Shown here: positions 34,363 to 45,400 of the stretch, one piece after another | Numbering within the stretch: the stretch's first letter is position 1 | Layout of the letters: the number at the start of each line of letters is the position of its first letter | NCBI RefSeq assembly: GCF_001517085.1 | Contig: NZ_LRAC01000125.1 | Coordinates: 1 to 64,000, forward strand | DNA length: 64,000 nt | Source of the DNA: Paenibacillus sp. DMB5 | GTDB taxonomy: Bacteria > Bacillota > Bacilli > Paenibacillales > Paenibacillaceae | Reading direction: 5' to 3' | Notes under the pieces: model-generated | The model's database searches: none | What the model was told of the DNA's origin: nothing | The model's input: only the letters and a program-made list of their open reading frames with translations | Translations under genes and position numbers: made by a program

Positions 34363-34489
34363 GCTCAAATGTCCTCCTGTAAATAAAATAGTCAGCCTAA
34401 GGGTCAACCTTAAAAATTATAAAGGTTTCGCGTCCAGGTTAATGTGACATTTGTTGTGGCGGGTTTGTCCGGCATACAGCGGATAGACC

Positions 34490-34517
34490 AAAAAAAAAGA
34501 GACTGCACACGGCAGTC
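34490..34517 (-). terminator. Terminator of the stalk/GH18 gene
   Basis: On the minus strand a stem GACTGC / GCAGTC with a short loop (34501-34517) is followed by TCTTTTTTTT. It lies about 38 bases past the stop codon. Confidence 0.8.
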
Positions 34518-34554
34518 CCTTCCTCAAAACAAATTTATAATTCCACGGATTTAC

Positions 34555-35778
34555 TCATCTCGTTCCATACCGGCTGCCGATCAGGCCCAGACGCCAGATG
34601 GCGATGCCTTTCAGCCCGTAGCGCTTCGCCAGGCCGATCTTCGCATTCACAGAGGTCTCATCCTCACTGAATACTGAGATGCCGAGAATCAGCTTGTCCT
34701 TGCTGACCTGCTCCAGCGCCAGGCGGATTCCCTGATCGACCATCGCCAGCGGCTCCGGTCTGGATTCATCTTCATAGGCGTATGCCATAATGACCAGATC
34801 ATCAGCTAACGATGCCAGCGTCTTGTAGTCATAGCCCTTGTAGGAGCCGTTCAGCGGCGGCAGAATGACCGTCAGCTTGAGTCCTGCCGGACGTGCCATT
34901 GCCGCCAGGTTCTTCACGAATGTATTGAACTGGCTCTGTACTAGCTGCTTGTCTCCTGTCAGCCCAAGTCCTTCCAGATCAAGACCGATGCCCTGAAAGC
35001 CCTTCTCCGTTGCCAGCGAAACGATGCTTGAGATGGTCTGCTGCTGCAAAGCGGGGTCTTCCAGATTCTTGGTCAGCTCAAGCTCCTTATCCCCCGAGTA
35101 GACCATCAGATAAGGGGCCGTGCCTGCGGCTGAGGCGTTCTGGACAATCGATTCCGGTGTTACATCACCGTCTGCCTTCGGCCACCAGAAGTCCGTACTG
35201 TTTGTTGTAAACTGGCCGCTGCGGTCCAGCCGGCTCCAGCCAAAATGTACTGCATCAAAGCTGGGAATCAACGATACTTCACCGTAAGATTTCTGGGCGT
35301 AGAAACCAAGCGTATACAGGTCTCTTTGGGGAGAGGTGATGGACACGGTCTTTGTCGCCTGATTCCAGCTTACCCCTGCCCCGAACTGCTGGCCGAAGAA
35401 GCTGAGCGGAATCATCGTCGTGCCGCGAATGTTCTGCGGTGCTACAGCCAGCTTAACTGCTGCGCCATTGACTGTTGCCGTTGTACTGCCTAATGTAAGA
35501 GTGACCACCTTGGAGCCTGAAGCTTCGGTATTGGTCGCTGTAATTTTCCTGGCAGCCTGGTTCCACTCCACTTTAATGCCCAGCGCTTCGGAAATGGCCC
35601 GGAACGGCACCATCGTTGTTCCGCTCATTACGGCCGGTGACACCGGAAACGGCAGCGGATAACCGTCCAGCATAATAGTTACGCTGCCTGCTGCAGCCTG
35701 TGCGGGCTGTACAGAAAGAGCAGTAAAACCGCTCATCATTATTGCAGCGCATAATATCAGCTTACTCAGTCTTTTCAT
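34555..35778 (-). CDS. Secreted protein: stalk domain plus GH18-type domain
   Basis: This 407-residue protein has a signal peptide (cleavage near VQPAQAAAG). A copper amine oxidase N-terminal (stalk) domain lies at about 33-150, with VPFRAISEALGIKVEWNQAARKI and IPLSFFGQQFGAGVSWNQATKTV. A GH18 TIM-barrel follows, with GFQGIGLDLEGLG where the family has DxxDxDxE, and DDLVIMAYAY. The catalytic acid seems to be the Glu of GLDLEGL, so activity on a cell-wall or chitin-like glycan is possible. The gene stands alone between terminators. Confidence 0.88.
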   Translation of the reverse strand: MKRLSKLILCAAIMMSGFTALSVQPAQAAAGSVTIMLDGYPLPFPVSPAVMSGTTMVPFRAISEALGIKVEWNQAARKITATNTEASGSKVVTLTLGSTTATVNGAAVKLAVAPQNIRGTTMIPLSFFGQQFGAGVSWNQATKTVSITSPQRDLYTLGFYAQKSYGEVSLIPSFDAVHFGWSRLDRSGQFTTNSTDFWWPKADGDVTPESIVQNASAAGTAPYLMVYSGDKELELTKNLEDPALQQQTISSIVSLATEKGFQGIGLDLEGLGLTGDKQLVQSQFNTFVKNLAAMARPAGLKLTVILPPLNGSYKGYDYKTLASLADDLVIMAYAYEDESRPEPLAMVDQGIRLALEQVSKDKLILGISVFSEDETSVNAKIGLAKRYGLKGIAIWRLGLIGSRYGTR

Positions 35779-35928
35779 ATCTTCTATTCTCCAATCTGCA
35801 GGATTTCTGAATGACGGACAATCACGACCCTATCATTTTACCAAACTAGCACATTTTAGCAAATTAATAGATTGTCACTTTTGAATGACGCCAATGACAT
35901 TTCTTCAGAACCCTGCAGCCGGGAGAGC

Positions 35929-36348
35929 CTACATAAACGCGCTTAAAAAGATACCAACCGCACGCCGGGCATCCACTCCAACAGCTATCTCAATATATTC
36001 CCCTACCTTAGGCTGCGCCCGTAGATCAGCCACAACCATCCCTGAGGTATGCTCCCCCTGATGCTCCACACGGACCTTCATCTGCCGGCAGGTCAGCAGG
36101 TCCGGATGCAGCGCGGCCATCATGGCCAGCGGATCGTGCATCGGTGCGGCATTCATTATGTAATTCGCCTCCCGGTAAAAATGGAAATAATGCTGCAGAG
36201 ACTGGTCCATAAATTCGATAACCGCCCGGTTCTCTTCCTTGCCGTGACGCTTCAGCAGTTCCAGATGTTCCGAGGTAATCAGCGTTTCCAGGGTTACATC
36301 CAGCCCCACCATCAGCACGGGCAGACCTGAGGTAAATACCCGGTCTGC
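35929..36348 (-). pseudogene. C-terminal remainder of nucleoside hydrolase, out of frame
   Basis: This frame continues the family at ADRVFTSGLPVLMVGLDVT and includes AAPMHDPLAMMAALHPDLL, the typical active-site His-Asp-Pro segment, ending at 35929. One missing base near 36348 (gcgcag where gcggcag is expected on the minus strand) separates it from the N-terminal ORF. Confidence 0.85.
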
Positions 36349-36878
36349 GCCAGCGGATCGCCCCAAAGATTGGCTTCCGCTACCGGAGTCACATTCCCCG
36401 GCTTGAAAATCGTCCCTCCCATCACAACCACCTTTTTCAGCTTGGCTGTCAAATCCGGGTCCAGTTCAAGCGCCTGCGCCAGATTGGTCAGCCGGCCAAG
36501 CGTCACCAGCACAATTTCGCCGGGATGCTCATTAGCGAGTCTTACGATAAACGCTGCAGCATTTTCTTTAACCGGCAGCCGGGAAGACGGAGGGAGCTGA
36601 ACGTCGCCAATGCCGTTCTCCCCGTGCACATGGGGCGAGAAGCCGCCAAGCTCACGTGCCAGCGCTTTGGAAGCGCCAAGGGCAACAGGAATTTCATAAT
36701 CCGGCTTGGCCAGATCCAGCAGTCTGAGCGTATTGTCAGCCGCCTGTTCGACGCTCGTATTGCCGAAGACCATCGTAATTCCCTCTATTACTACACCCGG
36801 AGTACGGAGCGCGTATAGTATAGCCAGTGCATCATCAATTCCGGTGTCACAGTCAATTATCATTCGGGTCAAACTCAT
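36312..36878 (-). CDS. Nucleoside hydrolase (IunH family), N-terminal part, frameshifted
   Basis: This part has the calcium and ribose-binding motif MIIDCDTGIDDALAI at residues 6-20, MVFGNTSVEQAADNT, ELGGFSPHVHGENGIGD and VVMGGTIFKPGNVTPVAEANLWGDP. Its end (LAQTGYLPQVCPC) is out of frame. With one base restored near 36348 the protein runs to 35929, about 316 residues, a normal length. Such enzymes cleave inosine, uridine or related nucleosides in salvage. The start at 36878 follows GGAGAGAG; the extra upstream frame has no site. Confidence 0.87.
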   Translation of the reverse strand: MSLTRMIIDCDTGIDDALAILYALRTPGVVIEGITMVFGNTSVEQAADNTLRLLDLAKPDYEIPVALGASKALARELGGFSPHVHGENGIGDVQLPPSSRLPVKENAAAFIVRLANEHPGEIVLVTLGRLTNLAQALELDPDLTAKLKKVVVMGGTIFKPGNVTPVAEANLWGDPLAQTGYLPQVCPC

Positions 36879-36925
36879 GTACAGTCTCTCTCCATTCATC
36901 TCTGTATTCAGCGTGGTCCAGTCAA

Positions 36926-36983
36926 GCAAAAAGCCTGCCGCGTTCCCCTGAACAGCCAGTGTTCAGGAGGATCTGCGGCAAGC
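36926..36983 (-). terminator. Terminator of patB
   Basis: On the minus strand an outer stem GCTTGCCGC / GCGGCAGGC encloses an inner hairpin CCTGAACA / TGTTCAGG and is followed by TTTTTGCTT. It lies just past the patB stop codon, ahead of the nucleoside hydrolase gene. Confidence 0.82.
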
Positions 36984-37004
36984 TTACTGTAATATTATTT
37001 AGTT

Positions 37005-38183
37005 TTACTGCTGGACATAAGGTGCAGCCGCCCGGCTGAACCGCTGCAGGGCTTCAGCCAGCACTGAACGCGGACAAGCCAGATTGATGCGCAGATGGCC
37101 TTCGCCTTCAGGACCGTAAGTGGAACCCTCGTTAAAGGCCACTTCGGCCTCCTTGTACATCAGCTTTTTGAGCCCGGCGGCATCCAGCCCGAGTGCCCGG
37201 CAGTCCAGCCAGAGCAGATAGGTGGCTTCAGGCCGCATAACCTTGACTGCAGGAAGATGCTCTGCCAGATAGCTGATTGCATAGTCCGCATTTCCGGCAA
37301 TATGCTGGATCAGCTCGTCCAGCCAGGCTTCTCCTTCATTGTAGGCTGCCTCTACCGCTTCCTGGGCAAAATAATGCGACATATGCAGGCTTAGCGCCTT
37401 CAGCTTGCGTTCGTATTTACGGCGCAGCTCCGGGTTTTTAGCCACAATATAAGAGGTCTGCAGGCCCGGCAGGTTGAAGGTTTTGGTTGCTGCCAGCGTG
37501 GTAACCGTAATGTCAGCAAGCTCCTCCGACAAGGAAGCAAACGGAATATGCTTATGTCCGGGCATGATCATATCGCAATGAATTTCATCGGAAATGACCG
37601 TTACCCCGTAACGCAGGCACAGCTCGCCCAGACGCAGCAGCTCTTCACGCTCCCAGACCCTGCCGCCCGGGTTGTGCGGGTTGCAGAGCAGCAGCAGCTT
37701 GGCGCCGCCCTTCATCACCTCTTCGAGATGCGTATAATCCATTTCATAACGCCCGTTGTTCAAAAGCAGCGGATTCTTGGCTACTGTCCGGTCGTTCATA
37801 TTAATGACATCATAAAAAGGATAATAGACCGGCGATTGCAGAATTACCTCGTCCCCGGGCTCGGTAAGCAGCTCGACCGAAAGGCTGAGCGAGGTTACGA
37901 TCCCCGGTGAATCGGTAATCCACTCCGGCTGAATCTTCCAGTCATGACGCCGGCTGTACCAGCTCACAATGGCCTGCTTGTAGGATTCGCCGGTTACACT
38001 GTAGCCGTAAACGCCTGACTCCACTCTGCGCAATATCGCTTCCTTTACCGCGGGCGGACTCTCAAAATCCATATCCGCTACCCACAGCGGCAGAATATTG
38101 CTGTTGCCAAACAGCTTTTCACTCTGGTCCCATTTATAGGATCGGGTATTGCGGCGGTCTATTTTGCGTTCGAAGTCATACAT
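37005..38183 (-). CDS. patB: PatB/MalY-type aminotransferase (cystathionine beta-lyase)
   Basis: This 392-residue PLP enzyme opens with FERKIDRRNTRSYKWDQ and has LPLWVADMDFESPPAV, the DEIHCD aspartate motif, and PLP lysine in TLAATKTFNLPGLQ. These are the marks of PatB/MalY. It cleaves cystathionine (and often cysteine) to homocysteine, ammonia and pyruvate. It is cytoplasmic and dimeric. No sulphur-regulated riboswitch or adjacent sulphur gene was seen. The ATG at 38183 begins after a moderate purine-rich site. Confidence 0.92.
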   Translation of the reverse strand: MYDFERKIDRRNTRSYKWDQSEKLFGNSNILPLWVADMDFESPPAVKEAILRRVESGVYGYSVTGESYKQAIVSWYSRRHDWKIQPEWITDSPGIVTSLSLSVELLTEPGDEVILQSPVYYPFYDVINMNDRTVAKNPLLLNNGRYEMDYTHLEEVMKGGAKLLLLCNPHNPGGRVWEREELLRLGELCLRYGVTVISDEIHCDMIMPGHKHIPFASLSEELADITVTTLAATKTFNLPGLQTSYIVAKNPELRRKYERKLKALSLHMSHYFAQEAVEAAYNEGEAWLDELIQHIAGNADYAISYLAEHLPAVKVMRPEATYLLWLDCRALGLDAAGLKKLMYKEAEVAFNEGSTYGPEGEGHLRINLACPRSVLAEALQRFSRAAAPYVQQ

Positions 38184-38249
38184 TCCTTCAATCCCCCATC
38201 TTTTAGGCTTTTCAGATTATTGTATCACAAGGGGGGGCAATCAGGCATC

Positions 38250-38621
38250 CTATACCGCATCACTGCCTTTACGCAGCCGTTCCAGGGACTGGCACAGCCT
38301 TTCCTCTTCAAACGGCTTTAAAAGATAATCCACAATTGCCTGGTCAAAAGCCCACAGCGCATGCTGTTTACTTCCCGTCGTAACTACGATCTGAATGGCC
38401 GGCAGCTGCTGCTTAATCTGCTCTGCCACCAGTACTCCCTGCAGGCCGTGGAGCTGAAGATCCAGAAACAGCACATCCGGCTGCAGCCCGGCCATCTGTT
38501 CCAAAGCGCTCTGCGGATGAGAAGACATCCCGATCACAGCGACTTTTCCTGACCTGTGCAGCATGGCAGCCAGCTTATAGAGATCCTCCTGATTCACATC
38601 CAGCAAAAACGCCCTAATCAT
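38250..38621 (-). CDS. Single-domain response regulator
   Basis: This 123-residue protein is a receiver domain only. The phosphoacceptor Asp is in VLFLDLQL, the switch Thr is in VVTTGSK and the conserved Lys in YLLKPFEEE. The N-terminal acidic patch is LLDVNQED, weaker than the usual Asp pair. There is no DNA-binding or enzymatic output domain. The true start is ATG 38621 (GGGAG four bases upstream); a GTG six codons before would include that site. It lies behind the terminator of the surface operon and could be a phosphate sink or CheY-like regulator. No partner kinase is adjacent. Confidence 0.82.
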   Translation of the reverse strand: MIRAFLLDVNQEDLYKLAAMLHRSGKVAVIGMSSHPQSALEQMAGLQPDVLFLDLQLHGLQGVLVAEQIKQQLPAIQIVVTTGSKQHALWAFDQAIVDYLLKPFEEERLCQSLERLRKGSDAV

Positions 38622-38652
38622 TTCTCTCCCGCCTTTCACCAGGAAATTGGTT

Positions 38653-38702
38653 TAAAAAAAGAGCTGCCCTTGACGCCTGTCAAACAGACGTCCCGGGACA
38701 GC
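38653..38702 (-). terminator. Terminator of the surface-protein/protease operon
   Basis: On the minus strand a long stem GCTGTCCC... / ...AGGGCAGC with inner pairing GGACGTCTG / CAGGCGTC is followed by TCTTTTTTT. It is 69 bases past the protease stop codon. Confidence 0.88.
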
Positions 38703-38771
38703 CGTGATTGAAGTTAATCCGCCTTCAGCTTTCTGCTTCTGCCAGAATAATGAGCTGCAGCACAATGCGTC

Positions 38772-39461
38772 TTATTTCAGCGCTGCCGGCAGCAGGCTGC
38801 GGAGATCATCATTGTTAATGATCAGATGAATATTATTCATCGTTCTGAGGGAACCGGAAATCACTCCGGCCAGCTGGCCGTGCGCATCCATCAGAGGCCC
38901 CCCGGACATTCCGCTTGCTATCTGTGCCGAAGTCAGAATTCTGCTGCGGCCGTTAATCTCAGCTGCAGGCGTGTTGACGATGCCCTCGGTAATAATATTC
39001 GTATTCTTTAGCGGGTACCCCAGTGCGAATACCGTCTCGCCGTGTTTTACCGCATTCTTGCGCACCTGAAGATAGGAATAAGCATTGTCTTTTATCTTCA
39101 TCGCCGCAGGCGAAGGCAGCTCCAGCACCGCTAAATCCTTGAGCTCATCGTATTTGGTAACTTTGACAGGACTGATTACAGTCCCGTCTGCCATTACCCC
39201 TTCCATCCGCTCCGCACCCTTTACAACGTGGTACGCAGTGACCGCAGTGCCGCCGGGGGACAGGATAATTCCTGTACCCGTGGCACTTGCCGTTCCGTCG
39301 CTTTTCAGCACCCGCAGATAGAACATTGCTTTTTCTGCAAGCTGATAGGTCTGTTCAGCGTTGTTGACAACCGACGTATCGGCACTGGTAGTACCATTGT
39401 ATAAGAACGCTGCAGTCAACAGGGATACTATAATGCAAAGATACGCCAGCTGTTTTTTCAT
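38772..39461 (-). CDS. Secreted or membrane-anchored trypsin-like serine protease (S1C)
   Basis: This 229-residue protease has an N-terminal signal or anchor (residues 5-25) and one HtrA-like catalytic domain. The triad is His in VTAYHVV, Asp in DELKDLAVLEL and Ser in ASGMSGGPL. GTGIILSPGG and YPLKNTNIITEGIV are typical. It lacks a PDZ domain, unlike HtrA/DegP. It starts 22 bases after the stop of the GLUG/SLH gene and ends at a strong terminator, so it is the last gene of the surface operon. A role in processing or clearing those giant surface proteins is inference. Confidence 0.88.
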   Translation of the reverse strand: MKKQLAYLCIIVSLLTAAFLYNGTTSADTSVVNNAEQTYQLAEKAMFYLRVLKSDGTASATGTGIILSPGGTAVTAYHVVKGAERMEGVMADGTVISPVKVTKYDELKDLAVLELPSPAAMKIKDNAYSYLQVRKNAVKHGETVFALGYPLKNTNIITEGIVNTPAAEINGRSRILTSAQIASGMSGGPLMDAHGQLAGVISGSLRTMNNIHLIINNDDLRSLLPAALK

Positions 39462-39483
39462 CCGCTTATCATTCCTTTATCGT

Positions 39484-42400
39484 TTATTGCACTACTGACA
39501 TGATATCTTTGAACGCCCAGTGGGTGGCCGGCAGATCCTTGTACTTCACAGCCGTTACAGTCAGCTTCTTCGTGCCGACAATCCGGTTGATCATTACGAC
39601 TGCCTCCGCACGTGTAATCGGAGCGTTCGGTTTGAAGGTACCGTCAGGGAAGCCTTGCACATACCCTGCTCTGGACAGGGCGTTCACATACTGCTCGGAC
39701 CAGTGGCCCTTCAGATCAGACTGTTTCGTAATGCCGGCAGTCTTGAGATCCAGATTAAGCACTGTAGTCATAATCTTCGCAAACTCGGCTCTTGTCAAGC
39801 CTTTTGTACCGCCAAATCCGCCGTCAGGATATCCCTCAATGATGCCTGCCGAAGCAAAGAATGCCGTCAGCGCTTCATGTTCAGCCGGCACATCATTGAA
39901 CAGATTCCCTACATTTACATTCTCCATATCAAGCAGCGGCGCCAGGGAAGTGATCAGCTCATATCTGGTAATTGCTGCGCTTGGTTTGAACGTACCGTCT
40001 GCATAAGCAGTCATATACTTGGTCTCATTCGCTGTGCCCTTCAGGCTGTATTTGGCATTTTCAACCGCATACTCGATAGTGATAACTGTATCATCCTGAT
40101 CGGTGATCATTTTGATAGTCATGTTTCCAGTAATGAGAAGCTCACCGGTATATTTCGTGCTGTTCACCGTCGGTGTGCTGCCGTCAAGCGTGTAATAGAT
40201 GACTTGCCCTTCAGGCGCATTCAGCTTCAGCTTGCTGTTCTTGGCAACCTTCACCGGAGCCTCGCTGTCACCGTTAATGCTTGAGTTGCTGGTAACTGCT
40301 GTAATGGCAGGCTCTTTGGCAGGAGGAAGGAAGAATCCTCCTCCTCCTCCTCCGCTTACAGGAGGCAGAGTTTCCCAGTAACCAGTGATCACGCCGCTGT
40401 ACTCTTTGCCCGGAGCAATGGTCACCGCCTTGATTGTTGTTGTGCTCTTCAGCACAATTGGCGCAGTATAGAGCAGTGATGTTTCATTTGGTATAGTACC
40501 ATCCACTGTGTAATAAACATTTCCGCCTGGCTCACTGGTGCCCAGTTCCACAGTAACATCGTAATTAATAGTTTGAGTATCAGCACCTTTAACAAATACC
40601 GGTGCAGCAGCTGTTGCAGGGTATTTCACTGCAGGCTGGTTGATCATGATGCTTCTGCTTAGTCCTTGAGCGGATACCGTCAATTTAGTGCCGGCTCCAT
40701 CTCTCAGTGTGCCAGTCGTACCGTTCAGAACAACGGCTGCCGGATCTGCACTCCAATTCACCCCGTCTGCACCTTTCAGTGCAAAGCTGGAGGCTACCCG
40801 GTTAATCAGGTCCTGCGGGCTAAGGATAACTGCAGCAGTGCTGAGCATTCCTTCCTTCGCCCCTTCAAAAGCAGTGAGTCCAGGGTAGTAGCCGTTATGC
40901 ACTGTCCAGTGTCCTGCTGCAAGACCTGAAGGAAGCGTTCCGTTAACCAGTTCAGACGCTTTAAGTCCTGTGACATTAGAGGTGCCCGCAATGCCGGTTA
41001 CAGCTTTGCCTTCAGCATCAAAGTAAGCCACATTCACCTTGAGCATTTGTGCATTGAATACAGAGCTGCTGATAGAGGCTTCTTTCGCCTTCTGTCCGGC
41101 AATTCCGCCGAAGAATGCCTGTCCTGGTGCAATCACACCGTTGACAGCTGCTCTAACCTCACCGGTACTCAGGGAAGAAGCAATGCTACCTTCTGCCGCA
41201 TAACCGGCAATACCGCCGCTCCATGCCTTCTGTGTACCCTCTGCTGAGATTCTTCCTGCAGCATAACTGTTACTGATACTGCCGCTGTTGGTTCCGGCGA
41301 TACCGCCGGAGACCGCTTCGGCTGCTGCTGTATTCACATCTGCGTAAGAAACGGAGTCAGAGATCACACCTGCAGGCGCATTCTGGCCGGTGATTCCGCC
41401 GGCTGCCTGTCCGTTCCCGCTGATGCCGCCGCCCGAGCTGGAAGCCGTGATAGCACCTGCGTTCACGCCGGTAATTCCGCCGATCCGTCCCGGACCTGAT
41501 ACAGTCAGGTTAACAGCATTAACCTTGCTGATTGTTCCTTCGTTGACCGCTGCCGCACTGCCCGCAGCTTCAGTACCCTGAAGGGCACCGCTGATGGTAA
41601 CACCGGTGATGATCCCGGTACTGCGGTTAATTCCGGCAGCAGCTCCGGCATTTTTACCGGAAGCTTTAACACCGGCAAAGTTCACATTGGCAATGGTACC
41701 GAAATTCTCGGTAACAAATCCACTATAGGTCTGGTCAGCCGAGGTTATTGCCAGCCCGGATACTGTATGACCCTGGCCGTCAAATGTTCCAGTCAAGCTG
41801 TTGAACGGAACCCACGGCTTGCCTTCAAGATCAATATCCGCTCCAAGGAGCAGTGTATTGTATTCAGGCTTTTCAGTAGCCGTTCTGTTGTAAAGAACGT
41901 AGTAGTCTAAACCAGTCTCATTGTAGAGCAGGACTGCTCCGGTTAACTGCTCCGCAGAATTCAGTGTAATTACACCCTCTGATGCGTTATCCATGAAGGA
42001 TGTATCATAATCAATGTTCCAGGCACCTGAAGCCAGCGGGTTCAGCGCCTCTTCTGGCGCCAGTTTCACAGCGCTAACTGCAGCACCGGCATTTTTGCCT
42101 ACCGCTGCCAATGTGCCTACATAACTCGAACTATTGATTTTACCGTCACGGAAATTGTAGCCGACAAGTGCGCCCTGCTGGAAATCAGCTCCTGTTGCAC
42201 TCGCCGTAATGGCTGGCACATTAGCATAAACATTGCTCAGGGTACCGTCATTGTATCCGGCAAAGCCGCCTGTAAAGGAACGGGTTGCCGATTTGATTCC
42301 TGTAGTAGATATTTTCGCCTGCAGTGCATAGGAGCTGCTGATGCCGGCATTTCTTTCTACAGCTGCCGCAAAACCGCCTGTACGTGTATCAAGAGCGGTG

Positions 42401-45400
42401 TTCGCCACATCACCTGATGCATAGGAACTGCTAATGCTGTAGTGGTCAACTGAACCGGCGAAGCCGCCGACATAAGATCCCAGTCTTCCGCTTACATTCA
42501 GTGCACCTGTGGCGTAAGAGTGTGTAATCTGTCCCTCGCGCACATCGGTATCACCGAGCAGACCGGCGAAGCCGCCTGCGTAAATGGTGTTGTCTTTATT
42601 GGTATCATTAATATTTATCGGAATGTCCGCATGGGAGTAAGTGATCTTGATGTGATCCCCCATACCCACAACTCCGCCGGTACGTGTTGCCGGCAAGGAA
42701 TTCTCTAGTGTCAAAGCAGTCCCAACTGTAATTGCCTGTCCGGCAGGTGCTGCTGTTTCACTGTAATGAATCTCGCCGTCAGCTCCCTGACCGACAATAC
42801 CGCCGACATTATAGACACTGCTGTCATCAGCCTTCAGGCTGTTGGCCGCGTAGGCATCCACAATAATACCGTTGCTGTAGCCTGCGATACCGCCGAGATT
42901 TACTGTTTTACCGCCGCTGACATTAAGTTCTGCCTGCGAGCTGGAACGGTAAACCGAAGCGTCGTTATTACGTCCGGTAACACCGCCGGCATACAGATCC
43001 ATAATATGACCTGTACCACCAACTGTTACAATTCCGTTATGAACATTGGCAAGGTAGATGCCGCGGTATAATGGATACGGCTTACCGAAATCAAAGCCCT
43101 CATTAATATCACTGCTAGAAATGAGTCCGGCAATACCGCCTGCTGCTGCCTCACCTGTCTTGGCAGCTGCGTTCATTACTGGTGCTGCATCCACATTGTA
43201 AAGGATGCTATTGTCAGATTGTCCTGCTATACCGCCGGCAGCGACCGTTTCACCGGATGCCTGTATTGTGCCTGCAAATGAACTGTCGTTCATGGCTGCA
43301 CTTACAAATTGTCCGGCAATACCGCCGATTACTGCATTCAGAGAGTCTGCAGCAGTAGCCAGCGTAACCTTGTTTACAGTTACATGGTCAAGGTCAAAGG
43401 TTTGGTTGCTGGCCGCAAGCCCCAGAGCCTTAAGTTTCATGCCCCCGAGAGTGCCTTCCTTAACGCCTACTGCTGCACCCACTATACCATTACCTGTAAG
43501 CTGGACTCCGTCTCCTGTTCCGGTAACGGTAATGTTATTAAGCACTGTGCCTGCCTCGGCATGTCCGATAACACCGCCCAGAATGGAGTCGAGGCCGCTT
43601 GCCTGCAGTGCTCCGTCAGTGAAGTTCACTTCCAGATCGCTTGCTGTTCCTGCAGTATAAGAACCGAATAGTCCGCCGGTAATGCTCTCCATTCCGGAGG
43701 AGGCAATCTGCAGTTTGGAGCTCACCTCGGACTTCAGTCCGGTTACATCACCGGTTTGCACACCTACAACTCCGCCGATTACAGCCTGATCCGCAGAGCT
43801 GCCGATGCTGCCGTCGATAGCAGTGACAGAATAGGTTGCTGCAGTCAGATCAGAGGTGTTATCACCGATGATACCGCCGGCAATTCCGCCGCTGTATACA
43901 GTCTCAACCCGGCTTCCGCCGTCAAAAGTGACGTGAAGTCCAGAAACTTCACCTGTGTTCTTGCCGATTACAGCTCCAACTGTTCCGCCGCTGATCTTGA
44001 TGCCGTTCAGCAGCTTCAGATCCACGTTCGATACGGTACCCAGGTTAAGGCCGGCCAGAGCGCCGGTGAACTGGTTACCTGATACAGTCAAAGGCTCCAG
44101 ATTAATATCAGATACTGCTGCATCTGCCCCTATAACCCCGAACAGTCCGGAGTAAGTGAATACCGGCTGCAGTGTCAGACCGTCAATCAGATGGTTGCCG
44201 CCGATGAAGGTTCCTTCAAATGCATTCTCTTCCTTGTCACCGATTGGAACCCATTGCTTAGATTGAATATGAATCGGGTTCATGATGGTGATTGTTCTGC
44301 CTGCGAAATTGAATTTGTCCACTCCGGCGATAGTGCCGTTGACAATGGACGCAAGACCCGCAAGCTCAGCTTCAGTAGTAATCTGGAAGCCGATAGCGTC
44401 CTTATCCTTCATGTACCAGTTGATATTGGCGTTGACATCATTGCCGAGGTCGCCGCCGGTATTGGCTTCACGGTTCACTTCAGGATATTTGTAATCGGCA
44501 TTCAGAGAGCCGTATTTCCATGCGCCTGTGAAATCCCAGCCAGACAGGTCAGGGAACACGGTTCTGTCTTTCAGGGAAGCTGAAAGAATGGTCGTCAGCC
44601 GTACATGCACATTCAGCCACCGGTGGTTGCCTTCGGCAAAGTCCGGCAGATCCTTGTTGATGTTCAGCGACTCATCTTTAATATAGTAGGTTTTGTATAA
44701 AAGCTCTTTGCTGGCATTATCATAACGTCCGGCAAAACCGCCGGCATATGCGCCGTTAGCAGCCGAAACCTCAGCCGCAGAATAGGCATTGGATACTTTA
44801 CCGTCCCGGATTCTGCCGATAAAGCCGCCGGCATAGGAATGATCACCTGTGGCAGCCACACTTTTTGCCACATAAGAATTCTTGACTGTTCCGCCGGTAA
44901 GCTCACCGATCAGACCGCCTACATTCGTATACACTCCGCTGGCGGTAACTCTGGATGAGGTGTAGGACTGCTCAACAGTACCTGCGCTGTTGCGGCCGAT
45001 CAGACCGCCCAGGAATACAGATTGGCCTGCTGTACCGGTCGCTTTTCCGGTCAGATCAATGTCGATATAAGAGCCTTTAACTGCTCCGGTGTTCTCCCCT
45101 ACCAGACCTCCGGCCAGAGTGCCTGCGCCTTCAATGGTCAGGTTGGCATTCGAATAGGTGTAGTAAAGCGTACCCTTTTCAGTGTTGAGACCAGCTAAGC
45201 CGCCAAAGGTTACGTTGTTGCCCTTGGAGGATACCGAGATTTTGTCTGTAATGCTGTTATTGGCAATCAGGCTGCGGTTCTCGCCGACCATTCCCCCAAG
45301 GACGGAGGACGGGGCCGTTGCAGCAATGCTGCCCAGTGTACGCGTGTTCTGAAGAGTGCTCACTGCAGTTCCCGGATTCATCACCGGATCACCGGTGCGG

